In this document: piece after piece, positions 1 through 10,556 of the stretch | Position numbering within the stretch: the stretch's first letter is position 1 | How the letters are laid out: every line of letters begins with the position of its first letter | Source of the DNA: Cryptomeria japonica | Taxonomy: Eukaryota; Streptophyta; Pinopsida; Cupressales; Cupressaceae | NCBI RefSeq assembly: GCF_030272615.1 | Contig: NC_081411.1 | Coordinates: forward strand, 210,449,744-210,513,743 | Length of the DNA stretch: 64,000 nucleotides | Direction: 5' to 3' | The notes under the pieces: model-generated | The model's database searches: none | Seen by the model: only the letters and a program-made list of their open reading frames with translations | What the model was told of the DNA's origin: nothing | Program-made: the position numbers and the translations under genes

Positions 1-501
1 GGGAATTACCTTTAGGAAAAAATCACACATCTATCTTGTTAAAAGCCAAAATGGGATGATTTGTATTAATATTATCCCTATTCTGAAGGATTTTTGGACA
101 ATCATTTTTATGATGTCTATTGGTTTTGCATAAAATATAGGAGCTAAGGATTTTGAAAGACTAAATCTCATATCAATGGATTTGATCTTATAGGAGATTC
201 TTAAATATTTGGTATTTTAACCCCTTCATTTAAACAAATTACAATTATAGAATTGAGATGGGGTAATGTTGATTGGGTATCCTCCACTGGGAGGATTTTC
301 CCTATAGGATTCAATAGTTGGGGGAGAAAAGTTCACGTTTTCTCTAAGAATATTCTTAATGTATATCCACCTAAACGTGGAACAAAATAGGATTTCATTT
401 AAGGAAACATTGGGTAATCTTACCACTTTGCAATCCCTCATTATTCACACATTAGCATTTTTAGGGTAATCTTCCCCCTTTCCATCAACCAAGGATTTTC
501 T
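1..501 (-). repeat. LINE-B family fragment, copy 1
   Basis: This stretch is a diverged direct copy of 29731-30692. The match is collinear from the first base to about 430, then jumps over about 465 bases present only in the other copy, and resumes from the TACCACTTTG motif near 421 to about 500. The strand is inferred: next to the other copy, a LINE endonuclease fragment reads on the minus strand. It runs off the window start and is cut at 502 by the Copia-1 LTR. A 71-codon open frame at 226-441 (minus) has no recognised domain. Confidence 0.55.
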
Positions 502-1558
502 TGTTACATTGTTCAAATAACCAGAAGACAACTGAGAGTGGGGGGCAGTGAATCAGTTGTCACAGATTACCAAAACATTAAGCAATTAAAAATTTAATAC
601 CAGAACCCAAAAGATCATACTGGAATGCTTCAACCAAATACCAAAATAGAAGATATACCAATTAAGCATAAACAATAATCAGAGAATAAATACCATCCAC
701 ATGACACCAAGATATATATTTAGAAGACCCAGTAAGGGGAAAAACCACGATGGGAATCCTACCCACATTCAGATAGTACTTTTGCAGTAACTATGTAAAT
801 TACAATTGAGGGGCCTACAATTGAAAGAAGGCCAACAACCTAGAGTGCACTGCTCATCACAAAAGGACTCACTCACTACATAAAAATCCATACTAAAATC
901 TGGAAGAAGGATTGAACTACAAATATAGCATCTGCTATGCCTGAATACAGTTCAAGTTAAGCTCAATACCGAAGGACTAAATCTTCTTACATAAACCCAA
1001 CTCAATCACAAATGATCGACCAAATCCTCTACCTAAATGATTATCACATTATTTACTCCTATACCAATCCTATTCCAATCCTATTCCATGATTATCTACA
1101 ATAAGATCTTACATCATATACATACAGACCCTCGACCACAAACAATAAGGTCAGCCACTAGACAATAAAACAATTATATAATTACAAAACATGTTGGCCA
1201 GAGACCAAACAAATAATATCCAACCCATAAGAAATGCCAAAGAAATGATCTCAATCCACCGAGTCTTGAACATGTTCACCATCAACATCCTGAAACTCCA
1301 ACAAAAGTCGCACCAACACCACTTATGCATATCATCAAAGATCTTCATCAAAGATTTATGGGTGAAACCCTTGCTGAAACCACAAACCAAGCTTTCTAGT
1401 AAACAAGGTAGCATCTAATCACCAAAACAAAACCAACTGACTAAACATGAATTTGGGTAGCATGAATAAGCCAATTCCATAAGCCCAAAATAGTTAGTGT
1501 TGACATCAATGACAAAAAATCATTGCAACACATAATCAGTTCCTCCAAATGGCCAACA
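502..1558 (-). repeat. Copia-1 3' LTR
   Basis: On the plus strand it opens with TGTTACATTG and closes with GGCCAACA, giving the TGTT...AACA inverted termini of a copia LTR about 1,057 bp long. The end near 510-560 has the pattern known from plant copia LTRs: a short C-rich run just before the LTR terminus on the element strand. The other edge lies directly next to an AAAAGGGGAGAT purine tract. The second LTR is absent, so its age cannot be judged from LTR divergence. Confidence 0.7.
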
Positions 1559-1570
1559 ATCTCCCCTTTT
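1559..1570 (-). other. Copia-1 polypurine tract
   Basis: On the minus strand the sequence reads AAAAGGGGAGAT immediately before the LTR start TGTTGGCC. This is the usual place for the plus-strand primer of reverse transcription. Two further GGGGGAG runs lie upstream, near 1755-1765 and 1838-1845, so the exact primer could be another of these. From 1571 to 1920 only 3' untranslated element sequence is seen. Confidence 0.6.
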
Positions 1571-1920
1571 AGCATTGATGGCAACACTAGATGTGAAAAA
1601 CATCCAAGTGCCAAGAAATGCCAAGACAAGTCTCCTCCAATGGAAGACAACCAACAATCTCCCATACAAAGATATAGAAATGAAGTTCTAAAACAAAAAC
1701 CAAACTCCCCCTGCGAATGATATCTCTGTAAAGCTTTATTTTTCACATATATCTCTCCCCCTTTTACATCAATGCCAAAAATCTAACAAAAATATCAAAT
1801 AAAAATCAAAGACCACTGAAACACAAGGCTAACTACTCCCCCTGAGTAGTAGCATCCCCACATCAATGTCAGAATGAATAATATCTCTGATAATACATAC
1901 CAAACTGATGTCAAATAAGA

Positions 1921-3290
1921 TCAATCAGTTCTCTGTCGAAGGGGCAAAACCCCTAATCTAGCTCTCAGGTACTCAAATGATTCTTTAGGCAAAGGTTCAA
2001 TGAAAATATCTACAATCTGTTCTTTAGTGTTCACCTAAACTAGTCTAACTTCATTTTCTTCCACCTTCTCCTTCAAAAAGTTATACTTGATAGATATGTG
2101 CTTTGTCATAGAGTGAAATATCAGATTCTTTGATATGTCAATAGTAGCAGAGTTATCATACTGAATAACTACTGGTCCAATGCAATGCACTCTGGTATCC
2201 TTCAACATTTTCTTCATCCATAGAACTTGTGTACAATTAGTATCAACAACAACATACTTAGATTTGGCAGTAGATAAAGAAGTACATGATTGCTTCTTGT
2301 TGATCCATGAAACTATTTCCAAGAAAGAAAGCTCCACCAAAAGTACTTTTCTGGCCATCAACATCACCAGCCCAATATGCATCTGTATATGCACATAAAA
2401 TAAAGTCATCATCCTTAGGGTACCACAAACCATATTCAGATGTACCTTGCAAGTATCTAAAAAATATTGTCATCACACTCATGATTTTCTCTAGGATCAC
2501 TCTGAAATCTAGATGCAATACAAACATCATTCATTATGTCAGGCCTAGTCTGAGTCAAATATATCAGACCTCCAATCATAGATTTGTATCTTGTAGGATT
2601 TACTGGTGCAGAAACATCTTTCCTTGATAATTTATCACTTGTAACCATAGGAGTACTTACCCATTTAGAATCTACCATACCATATTTCTTCAACAATTCC
2701 CTAGCATACTTAGTTTTATAGATGAAAATACTTTTATTAATCTTATTAATCTGCAAACCTAAGAAAAATTTCATATCCCCAATCATAGATATTTCAAATT
2801 CTTTCTCCATATTCTTATAAAATTTCACGCATAACTTATCTTCACCTCCAAAAATGATATCATCAACAAAAACTTCAATAATAAATATATCATAATTAGT
2901 GACTTTATAATATAGATTACTGTCAGCATTACCTTTAGTGAAACCAAGCTTCAAAAGATATTTATCTAACCTTGCATACCAAGCTCTAGGTGCCTGTTTC
3001 AATCCATATAAAGCTTTCCTTGAACCGCAAACCATGTTTGTATCATGTGAAAGTGAAAAATTATCAGGTTGGTCAATATAAACTTCTTCATCAAGATCCC
3101 CATTAAAAAATACACACTTGACATCCATCTAATAAACCTTGTAGTTCTTATGGGCACCATAAGCAAGCAATAATCTTACAACTTCAATCCAAGATACGGG
3201 TGCAAAAGTTTCACCATAATCAATTCCTCCCTTTTGAGAATATCCTTTACAAACCAATATAGCTTTATTCCTTACAACTTTTCCATCTTC
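1921..3290 (-). pseudogene. Copia-1 reverse transcriptase and RNase H (decayed)
   Basis: The minus-strand translation shows the copia RT: a KALYGLKQAPRAW motif, the catalytic motif as VFVDDII, the KFFLGLQI motif, and the connector RYKSMIGGLIYLTQTRPDI. After a frameshift near 2460 comes RNase H with AYTDAYWAGD and the tail that matches copia C-termini (DIFIEPLPKESFEYLRARLG). The polyprotein stop is at 1921-1923. In-frame stops, including one just before the MDVKCVFFNGD motif, show that it is dead. RT copied element RNA into DNA and RNase H removed the RNA strand. The YVDD active-site aspartates remain. Confidence 0.88.
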
Positions 3291-4700
3291 ATTCAATTTA
3301 TTCCTAAGAACCCTTTAGTTCCAATAACATTCTTATTTTTAAGTCGGGGAACTAAAGTCCATGTGTTATTCTTCTCAACCTGATCTAATTCTTCTTCCAT
3401 AGATTTCACCCAACATTCATCTTTACATGCTTCAATTATGGATACTCGTTCAACTTGAGAAATTAAACATACCTCATTAGATGACAATATCCTTCTTGTC
3501 ATCACTCCATTATTCTTATCCCTAATGATCTAATCTTCTGAATGATTCAATCTTACATACCTAGGGGTCTTCTGATTCTTTTCTCATCTTCCTAATTCTT
3601 CAGATACTGTTGAATTTTCTAATACTGCTGGAGTAATTGGTTCAAAATTATGTTCTGATAAAGGTGCTACCGGTTGAGTTATGATCATTTCCACTATAGG
3701 TTCTTGCTCATAAAATCCGATTTGACTTCTATTCAGCTCATCCACCTTGACATTAGCACTCTCCATAATTCTATGCAATCTCTTCTTATAACATCTATAT
3801 TTTTTGCTTCAATTTGAATAACCAAGAAAAATTCCTTCATCACATCTAGGATCAAATTTTCCAATTATATCATCTCTCCTGATATAACATTTACTACCAA
3901 ACATTTTGAAATACTTAACTATAGGTGTATTTCCAAACCATAGTTCATAAGGTGTCTTACCAGTTTCTCCTTTGACATGTACTCTGTTGAATGTATAAAT
4001 CGTTGGTCTTACTGCTTCTCTCTAGTAGGTATGAGGTAGACTAGATTCCATCATCATTGTTGTAGCAGCATCCAAGATAGTTATGTTCTTCCTTTCCAAA
4101 GGTCCATTCTGTTGAGGTGTCCAGGGAGAAGAAAGTTGTCTCCTTGTACCATGCTTCTCACAAAAGTTATTAAATTCACCGGATGTGAATTCTCCACCAT
4201 GATTTAACCTTAAGCATTTAATCTTCAATCTTGTCTTTGTCTCAACTTTAGCTCTAAATATTTTGAGCTTTTCAAAAGCCTCAGATTTCTCCCTTCGAAA
4301 AGTAACCCACATCATTCTAGAATGATCATCAATGATTAGCATAAAATATCTATCAATTTAAAAACTTTTAACTCTAGCAGGGCCACACAAATCAATATGA
4401 ATAAGATCAACAACATCATTAGATTCATCTTGTATACTCTTAAAAGAGGTTCTGACATATTTTCCCATTTGACATTCTTTACATATTGGATTATAGGGCT
4501 TTAAAAGTTTAGGTATATATCTACATGCCTTAGTTGAACTGATCTTCACAATGCAATCAAAATTTACATGACATAGCCTTTTATGCCATAGACAAATCTC
4601 ATCAATTTGTGTAATCAAACATATCTTCTCACCAAAATTCAAATGAAATATATTACCTTTTGTCTATGTATTGGTTGCAATCTCCAAACTAGATCTATTA
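3291..4700 (-). pseudogene. Copia-1 GAG-pre-integrase and integrase (decayed)
   Basis: At 4358-4642 the translation has LWHKRLCHVNF followed by CKECQMGK, the His/Cys zinc-binding domain that precedes copia integrase. At 4022-4342 the catalytic core is readable: LIIDDHSR with the first acidic residue region, then RLNHGGEFTS and WTPQQNGPLERKN, which carries the final Glu of the D-D-E triad. The normal RSDNGGEF motif reads RLNHGGEF, so the second catalytic Asp appears to be lost. The stretch 3291-4021 is the C-terminal and linker region in several broken frames. Integrase joined the cDNA to host DNA. Confidence 0.85.
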
Positions 4701-5490
4701 ATGATTTTGCATTTTCCATCCTTGAACTATAACTGAAATCCCTTATCCACCAATTGTCCTACACTAAAAAAAATTATGCCTTAAACCTTCAACATAATAA
4801 AAATTATCAGTATTATACTTAACATCCAATGATATAGTTCCTTTTCCCTTCATCATACATTCTTTGTCATCTCCAAATCTAACTAGACCGCCATCACATT
4901 CTTGCAAAGATAGAAACTTCCCATTATCTCCAGTCATATGATGTGAGCATCCACTATCAATCACCCATTCATCCTTATCTTTAATTTTAGCAGCAAGTCC
5001 CTTCTCTTTAGGTACATTCTCTTCCAGTGCCGAAACATCTTCCTTGATAGCCAGGAACACCCATTTCTTTCCATTGCTAGAACCACTAGTAGAGTCTTCT
5101 ATCGGTTCATCATTAGAATCAGTAACACCTTCCTTATCTACTATGTAGCATGATTTGTCTCTTTTTTTCCTATACTTATATTTGTTCTGATATCTAGGGT
5201 TATGTTTAAAAGATCTTCTAGCTCTCTCTTCAAATCTTGAAATTCTTTTAGGATATCTAGATGCAAAATGACCAATCTTATTACATGCAAAATATTTAAA
5301 AGGTTATTTTCTTTCATACTTACTTCCTACCAGTCCTTTAGGTAGTCTTCTAGCAAATAGGGCTTTAAGTTTCTCAAATTATTCATATTCTCTCTTCATA
5401 TCATCCAATTCCTTTGCATATAAAGCTCTCCAATCTTGTTTGCCAGATGATGATGTAGATACATGAAAAGCAGGTTCAGACTTCATAGCT
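4701..5490 (-). pseudogene. Copia-1 gag C-terminus and protease (decayed, truncated)
   Basis: The protease is recognisable at 4764-5060 from WVIDSGCSHHMTGD, the DSG catalytic motif of copia aspartic proteases. Upstream, near 5236-5290, a zinc knuckle of the CX2CX4HX4C type reads YFACNKIGHFASRY; the first and last cysteines are now tyrosines, so it could no longer bind zinc. The remaining gag part near 5300-5490 has an in-frame stop. At 5490 the coding sequence stops dead against inverted LINE-A sequence. Confidence 0.8.
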
Positions 5491-7110
5491 CTAGAGAAAA
5501 TTCCTGGAATTGAAAAACTAAGGGTCCCACGGAAGTTAAACTCAGAAAAGAAGAAGTAAGCTGCCTAAAGAGGGAGGAAGCAAATGTGTTCTTATACAAC
5601 CAATCAAATAGGATTGAAGAGCAATGGATCTCAAAAGATATATTCTTGTATCTACCCACAAATTTTTGTAGAGAACATGAACTAGAGATAACAACCTGAG
5701 ATTGAGGATAATTATTCCAATTGGAGGGATTTGTTCTTTTTCTATTGGAAGTAAAATGTATGTCATACAACCCAAAAAGAATCGAGAAGGAATCAAAGAA
5801 AGAGGAGGATCAGCCTGAAACTAAACAACCTGGAAAGGTCTTGCAACATTGTCAACATTATTTAGAGGTACGGGACTCTCTCATAAGTCAGATACACTTG
5901 TTGTCCCACTTGGTGGAGAAGAAGGAGATGCAATAGACTGGTAAAAGGAGTATTTATAGAAATCAGTCACAAAATCCTTGCAAACCCTAACAACATCAAT
6001 ACCCGATCCTTGACACTACGAATTAAAATGACCCAATTTATCTATATGGTCATCAACATCTCTGGTATCCTGTATGTAAATGTGTTGATTCCATTTCCCT
6101 ACGAAGGAAGTGATTAAAATAAACTTAGGAAGTGACTTTGTGAGGTTTAGCAGAAGGCATACCCTAACGGTTAAATGGGAAAGTTCATACGGGATAAGGT
6201 CATGCTTGATGAAAATACCTATTTGATTAGCCAAAATTTCCACAATATTTGGATCATGATACTCAAGCGGGAGCCTTGAGAAAGCAATCCAAAAAGGCAT
6301 GAAAAGGGGAGGAACTGAATCTAGACTAAAATTTGGAACCCATGCCAAAGTGATAATATCAACAACCATACAAAACCACCCCTTATATCTATGAACATTA
6401 TTTCTCTGCTCTTTGGAATAAAAAATGGCAATGAAAAAGAGAGATTGCTTATCCATCAAAAAAATATCCTTCAAGCCTAGCCAATTTTGTTAGCCCAAAA
6501 TAAAAGATGCGTAAAGGAAATAGTAGAATGAATTTTACCAATAAGGGTTGTGGCGGGTAACAAATCTATTTGAGGCTGAATAAGGTGGTCCGACAAAATG
6601 ATCTTATATAGACCCTCAGACTTGCCTGATTCTCTAGTATTAGCACCATCCATGACCTTTAGCAAGACTGGAAGGCTACCCTCTTTAGCTATATCATTTG
6701 AAATTTTCCCATTACCTTTTGCATTCGAATTTTGTGCAAGAGATTTAGGAAGAGATATGCAAGAGGTTTTCTTTCCCTAGTTCTGTGTAACCTTTTTTGG
6801 TTTGAAGGGTGCTCCTTGGCACAAATTGTTTATTGGAAGACTATTTGGGGTTGAAAGAAATTTGGGGTTTATCAAATGGGTATTGTTTGGATAGGTCACA
6901 TATGATGGAAGATTAACAGAATTAGACTGCGAACGACAATGATGTCCCCTCACAAATGTCAAAAGGGGGTTGTGGTGTTCCATCTAGTCAGCGTTCAAAA
7001 CGATGAGACGAAAATCTTCTCTCTCTCCCTTGACCCTGTAATTTGCCTTGAAACTGCTCGACTCCACCAAAAGAACGCATATCATCTCATAAAATGGCGT
7101 GCAACTACCA
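5491..7110 (-). pseudogene. LINE-A ORF1 fragment, DUF4283-like
   Basis: The minus strand encodes the N-terminal part of a plant LINE ORF1. An ATG-started block at 6777-6983 is followed by a DUF4283-like region at 6016-6474 with KDIFLMDKQSLFFIAIF, a tryptophan-rich strand, and PFWIAFSRLPLEY. In intact plant LINEs this protein binds the element RNA. The frame is broken, for example by a TAG at 6016-6018 that is also present at the matching place of the right arm (12459-12461). The 3' part of the element is absent because the copy ends at 5491. ORF2 is therefore missing. Confidence 0.7.
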
Positions 7111-7129
7111 TGAAGACCGCCTAACTCCT

Positions 7130-7575
7130 ACGGGTCCAGGACCTAGAAACCCTGGTTGTAGGGTTTGCCGCATCACTTAGGGTTGAGCTCACCGCTGCTC
7201 GGGATATAGAGGTCGTCGTCCACCCTGCAGAGCTCGCCACCACTCGGGTTGCAGAGCTCACTCCTGCTCGGGATGCACAGGTCGCAGGGGTCGTCGCCGC
7301 TCGGATTAGGGTTGCAGAGATCCTCGATGCCACCCACCCCGCAGATCTCGCCACTGCTCGGCCGACCCTGCAGATGTCGTCGTTGCTCGAATTAGATTGC
7401 AGAGGAATGCTACTGTTATCGCCGTCACTCGGGTTGCAGAGGTCGTAGAGCTCGCCGCTGCCGCCCACCCTGGAGATCTCACCGCCACTCGGTTTAGGGT
7501 CGCAGAGCAATGTTACTATTATTGCCATCGCTCGGGTTGCAGAGCTCACCGCCGCCACCCACCCTACAGATCTTG
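7130..7575 (-). repeat. LINE-A GC-rich 5' leader with degenerate short repeats
   Basis: A GC-rich island in AT-rich surroundings, built of loosely repeated units with GCTCTGCAACCC, GAGCAGCGGCGAG and similar words. The inverted counterpart is at about 10885-11330. Open frames of up to 145 codons arise on both strands from the simple composition. None resembles a protein family, so I read this as the untranslated leader or internal promoter region of the LINE. Confidence 0.6.
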
Positions 7576-8020
7576 TTGTATTTCTTTATTTATTTTGAGT
7601 ATGGACAATCTTAGGTTTTAATGGTAGAGAAAGTGTAATGAGAGAGGGTTGGGAAAAATGATTGTGGTTCTAGAAAAAATTAAATATGCCCTATTTTTGG
7701 AGGTCAAATTGCGATGATTCCCGTGCCTAAGAAGGGAGAATTGCAAATCTAAATTTTTTTTTGTCTTCAATGGGGGTGTCGAATGCTAGATTTGGAGGGT
7801 AAAATAAAAGTGTGAAGTTTGAAAATGAGAGAAGATTGATAGAAGAAGAAATGGGGCTAGAATGTGGATGCCAAAAGAAGCTATTATAAATAATAAGGAA
7901 TGATTTTTTCTTGCATGTCTTTACTTCTTGTTTGCAGAGGAGTTTATGGTGAAATTAAAAGTAATCATATGATCATGGTGAGGAGATCCATTATTGTAAC
8001 TTATTTTAGAGCAAATCCAC

Positions 8021-8166
8021 ATAACAAAAGTTAAAAACCCACTTAGAGGTTTATATTTGTAACACTTAGCATTTTAGAAGTTGACATTGAGTTATAACAA
8101 AAGTTAAAAACCCACTTAGAGGTTTATATTTGTAACACTTAGCATTTTAGAAGTTGACATTGAGTT
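8021..8166. repeat. 73-bp tandem duplication, two identical copies
   Basis: Copies at 8021-8093 and 8094-8166 start with ATAACAAAAGTTAAAAACCC, and I see no difference between them. The matching place of the right arm (about 10125-10200) has one diverged copy. The duplication therefore arose in the left arm after the arms separated, and recently. Confidence 0.85.
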
Positions 8167-8217
8167 ATAACAAAATAAGGATTACTAAAATAGACAAATC
8201 AACTAAATAGATTCATT

Positions 8218-8223
8218 TTTATT
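8218..8223 (-). terminator. Candidate polyadenylation signal of the kelch gene
   Basis: An AATAAA on the minus strand lies about 80 nt after the kelch stop codon. It is inside the inverted-repeat arm, and the mirror position in the other arm (10061-10066) has the same hexamer. Position fits a plant near-upstream element; the context is AT-rich, so chance occurrence is possible. Confidence 0.35.
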
Positions 8224-8300
8224 ACATGATCTGTCACATTTAAGAATTGAGGTAATAAATTTAAAAAATGTAAAGCTACAATTAAACATTTAAATACATT

Positions 8301-9299
8301 TTAAATTTGTATTGTTGCAACAGATAGGATTTCCATGTCGACAAATGATTCCGGCTTGTTAATAGCAATCCACCTCTCGGTGATCACTGCTCCAGGCTTA
8401 TACATATAGAAAACTGGATGGCCCGATTGTAAGGAAGTATTCTTATATCCGCTCAAGAAAATTCTATCACACCACACAGTCGCACGAATGAAGCTAAGTT
8501 GTTGAGGGAGGGGCTCCAATTCTCTCCACACTTCTCCTTCCCAATCATACTTTTCTACTCCTTCCCCTCCAAAGGCATATAATTGTCCAAATGCATATAG
8601 AAATTGGACATACTTAGAATTACCTAACGTATTTTCTAAAGTTGTCCACTCTCTTGTGCTAGGGTTAAATCTTTGAGCCCTATTATTGAAAATACCAATG
8701 GCATAGAACAACCCTTCTATAAAAACACCCCTACAGAAGCCAATTTCTTGGTGCATCTTAGGAAGAATCTCCCATTTATCTTCATCTACCTTGTATACTG
8801 CTGCATCACTGAAACTATTATCACATTGTCCAAGCCCTCCGGCAATGTAAATGGATCCCTCAGGTGACGCACAACATGCAAACATGGATGAAGATGTGGC
8901 AGTGGGAATTTCAGCACCTTGCTGCCATGTACTTGTTTCGAAATCATATACCAAAATCCTTCTAGTCTCATGCTCATGATGTTTCAAACCCATCAAAACG
9001 AGCTTGTGATTCACACAAACTAAACGAGAAACAAATGAGATTTGAATTCCAGTGGGATTGGGAGGGAGCCTTTCCCATGAGTGATCGACAGGGTCATATA
9101 TAGTTATCCCAGCACGCTGGAGTAGACATATATATTTCTGAGGCATCCCAATGTCATTTCTGTCTTTATACAATTGGAAGCATTCCATTCTTTCATTCAT
9201 AGGCTTGGTGATCTTCCTCTTCTTTATTCCGGATTTATATGCCATGTTTTTAAATTTGTCTCTAACTATTTGCTTGGAGATTTCCTGCAAAAACTCCAT
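8301..9299 (-). CDS. Kelch-repeat protein of the F-box/kelch class, F-box not recognisable
   Basis: A continuous 332-codon frame from the first ATG (9297-9299) to the stop at 8301. Related plant F-box/kelch proteins (the At1g80440/At1g15670 type) recruit targets to SCF ubiquitin ligases. The body matches them well: GITIYDPVDHSWERLPP opens the first kelch blade, followed by LVLMG, RILVYDFETSTWQQGAEIP, ACCASPEGSIYIAGG, AAVYKVDEDKWEILPKM, GFCRGVFIEGLFYAIG, RFNPSTREWTTLEN and LYAFGGEGVEKYD. That is about four or five blades. The first roughly 45 residues, where the F-box should lie, are Lys-rich and align only faintly (LQEISKQIV). The frame also runs 23 codons further upstream without an ATG, beginning after a TAA. 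No stop or frameshift is seen, unlike the surrounding elements. No intron is needed within this frame. Confidence 0.8.
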   Translation of the reverse strand: MEFLQEISKQIVRDKFKNMAYKSGIKKRKITKPMNERMECFQLYKDRNDIGMPQKYICLLQRAGITIYDPVDHSWERLPPNPTGIQISFVSRLVCVNHKLVLMGLKHHEHETRRILVYDFETSTWQQGAEIPTATSSSMFACCASPEGSIYIAGGLGQCDNSFSDAAVYKVDEDKWEILPKMHQEIGFCRGVFIEGLFYAIGIFNNRAQRFNPSTREWTTLENTLGNSKYVQFLYAFGQLYAFGGEGVEKYDWEGEVWRELEPLPQQLSFIRATVWCDRIFLSGYKNTSLQSGHPVFYMYKPGAVITERWIAINKPESFVDMEILSVATIQI

Positions 9300-9452
9300 T
9301 ATCAACTCTGTCTCTTGAATAGGAAATAAAGGTCTACACTTGCACAATACGTGCAAAATGTGCTGCAATTCAGAAAATTAGAAACCCTAGTGTCAAAGGC
9401 TGTATAAACTCTATCGTTCTTTGGATTCTGGTTATTTTGAATAGATCAACTC

Positions 9453-9460
9453 TTCTTATA
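9453..9460 (-). promoter_or_regulatory. Candidate TATA box for the kelch gene
   Basis: On the minus strand TATAAGAA lies about 155 nt before the first ATG, which would give a transcription start near 9425 and a leader of about 125 nt. A TTTTCTGAATTGCAG sequence just before the open frame (about 9366-9380, minus) also looks like a splice acceptor, so an upstream exon is an alternative. From 9461 to 10019 I see only AT-rich spacer and no other gene. Confidence 0.25.
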
Positions 9461-10245
9461 GCTAAGGCCCACATCAGATTCAAAGACCACACCGTTTTGA
9501 AATGCCCTTTGTATACGTAAATTGGAGATTATAATTAAGGCTAAAATGGACATTCTTTCCAATAAATAAGATTTAACTAATTTTATAGATATAAGAAATT
9601 TACAGCTTGTCATAATTTTTAATTATACAAAATAAATAAGTCAATAAGATATTTCAATTATATTTTATATGAAATGTGTCTACTATCACATAAGTCAAAT
9701 TATTATATTCTTATGAAAACATATGTTAAACATTAATTTTTATTGTAGAAGTGTGTCTGGAAATCGTGGTAGCGGCATCAACATATATAGCCCAAACTAT
9801 CTAGAATATCATTGAGCTCCTCTTCCCAATGGAGTAAGTTAATCCACATGTTTTAAGTAGTATTTTCATCATCCGTCTTTCCTCTTAGTTGTTTCTAGTT
9901 TGTGTTTACTAATTTGTTATATTTATTCTCATGCTATGTAAACTTGGTTAAACTCTGCATGTTTTAGTGGGCTTGCTTTACAATCTATGGTAGTTTTTTT
10001 TTCTTTTGTTATGGATGGTTTTCATTTATTATCTAAATTCTTAATTTTTATAGATCATGTAATAAAAATGAATCTATTTAGTTGATTTGTCTATTTTACT
10101 GATTATTATTTTGTTATAACTCAATGTCAATTTCTTATATTCACTATGTTAATGGCAAATATGAATGTCTAAGTGGGTTTTACTTTTGTTATTTGGATTT
10201 GACCTAAAATAAGTTACAATAATGGATATTCTCACCATGATCATA

Positions 10246-10556
10246 TTTTTGGTTGGATCTATCTAGGTGGTTTATAAATAGCTTAGGGGAGATTATTATA
10301 TTGATATATATATATATATATATATATATGGTCAAAATAATTTAGATGATTCATTGTCTTCCTCAATACTTATGTTTTGATCAATGATATAACATTGTAT
10401 TTAGATATTATATGTTTTAACATTGAGTAGCTTTAATGATGGAGATCAATAATAAAAAAATCAAGAATTGATTGTCATTGATTCATTGTGCACAATGCCA
10501 ATGCAAACACAAGCTATAGGATATAAGTTCCAATCCAAACCATATATATATGATTA
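10246..10556. repeat. Right-arm-specific insertion with an (AT)n run
   Basis: This segment has no counterpart in the left arm. It contains an (AT)n tract at about 10304-10329, and the word GATTACTTTTGATTACATGATTAC occurs in variant form near its right edge. No coding frame or transposon end is evident. About 90 bp of left-arm sequence (about 7870-7960) is missing here, so it may be a replacement rather than a simple insertion. Confidence 0.5.

Larger units (their letters stand above)
502..5490 (-). mobile_element. Copia-1: 5'-truncated Ty1/copia retrotransposon
   Basis: A minus-strand Ty1/copia element. In its own reading order it has the end of gag with a CCHC knuckle, protease, GAG-pre-integrase and integrase, reverse transcriptase, RNase H, polypurine tract and 3' LTR. 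This domain order (integrase before RT) is diagnostic of copia. It begins abruptly inside gag at 5490, so the 5' LTR, primer-binding site and most of gag are missing. Stops and frameshifts break every domain, so it cannot move by itself. The left end sits inside a LINE-B fragment; the right end abuts inverted LINE-A sequence without a target-site duplication, so that end is a breakpoint rather than an insertion end. Confidence 0.9.
5491..8262 (-). repeat. Left arm of a 2.8-kb inverted repeat
   Basis: The reverse complement aligns end to end with 10020-12983. A sample in the ORF1 region (near 5990-6370 against 12120-12490) shows about 31 differences in about 375 bases, or roughly 8%. The arm contains LINE-A sequence plus about 400 bp of sequence inside it (7870-8262). 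It ends 39 bp from the stop codon of the kelch ORF. The outer end abuts Copia-1 gag. Confidence 0.85.

Noticed and set aside
497-501. TTTCT before Copia-1 as a target-site duplication
   Set aside because: The other end of the element is missing, so no partner exists for comparison.
7121-7621. Open frames of 60-145 codons on both strands of the GC-rich leader
   Set aside because: They lie on both strands over the same bases, follow the short GC-rich repeats, and are not conserved between the two arms.
9300-9368. An earlier kelch start at 9368
   Set aside because: The codon there is TTG, not ATG; the first ATG is at 9297-9299. The stretch could still be coding if spliced.
9760-9840. A possible F-box exon (minus strand, EEELNDILDSLG)
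   Set aside because: Only a short similarity to the start of an F-box, with no splice sites in a suitable frame.
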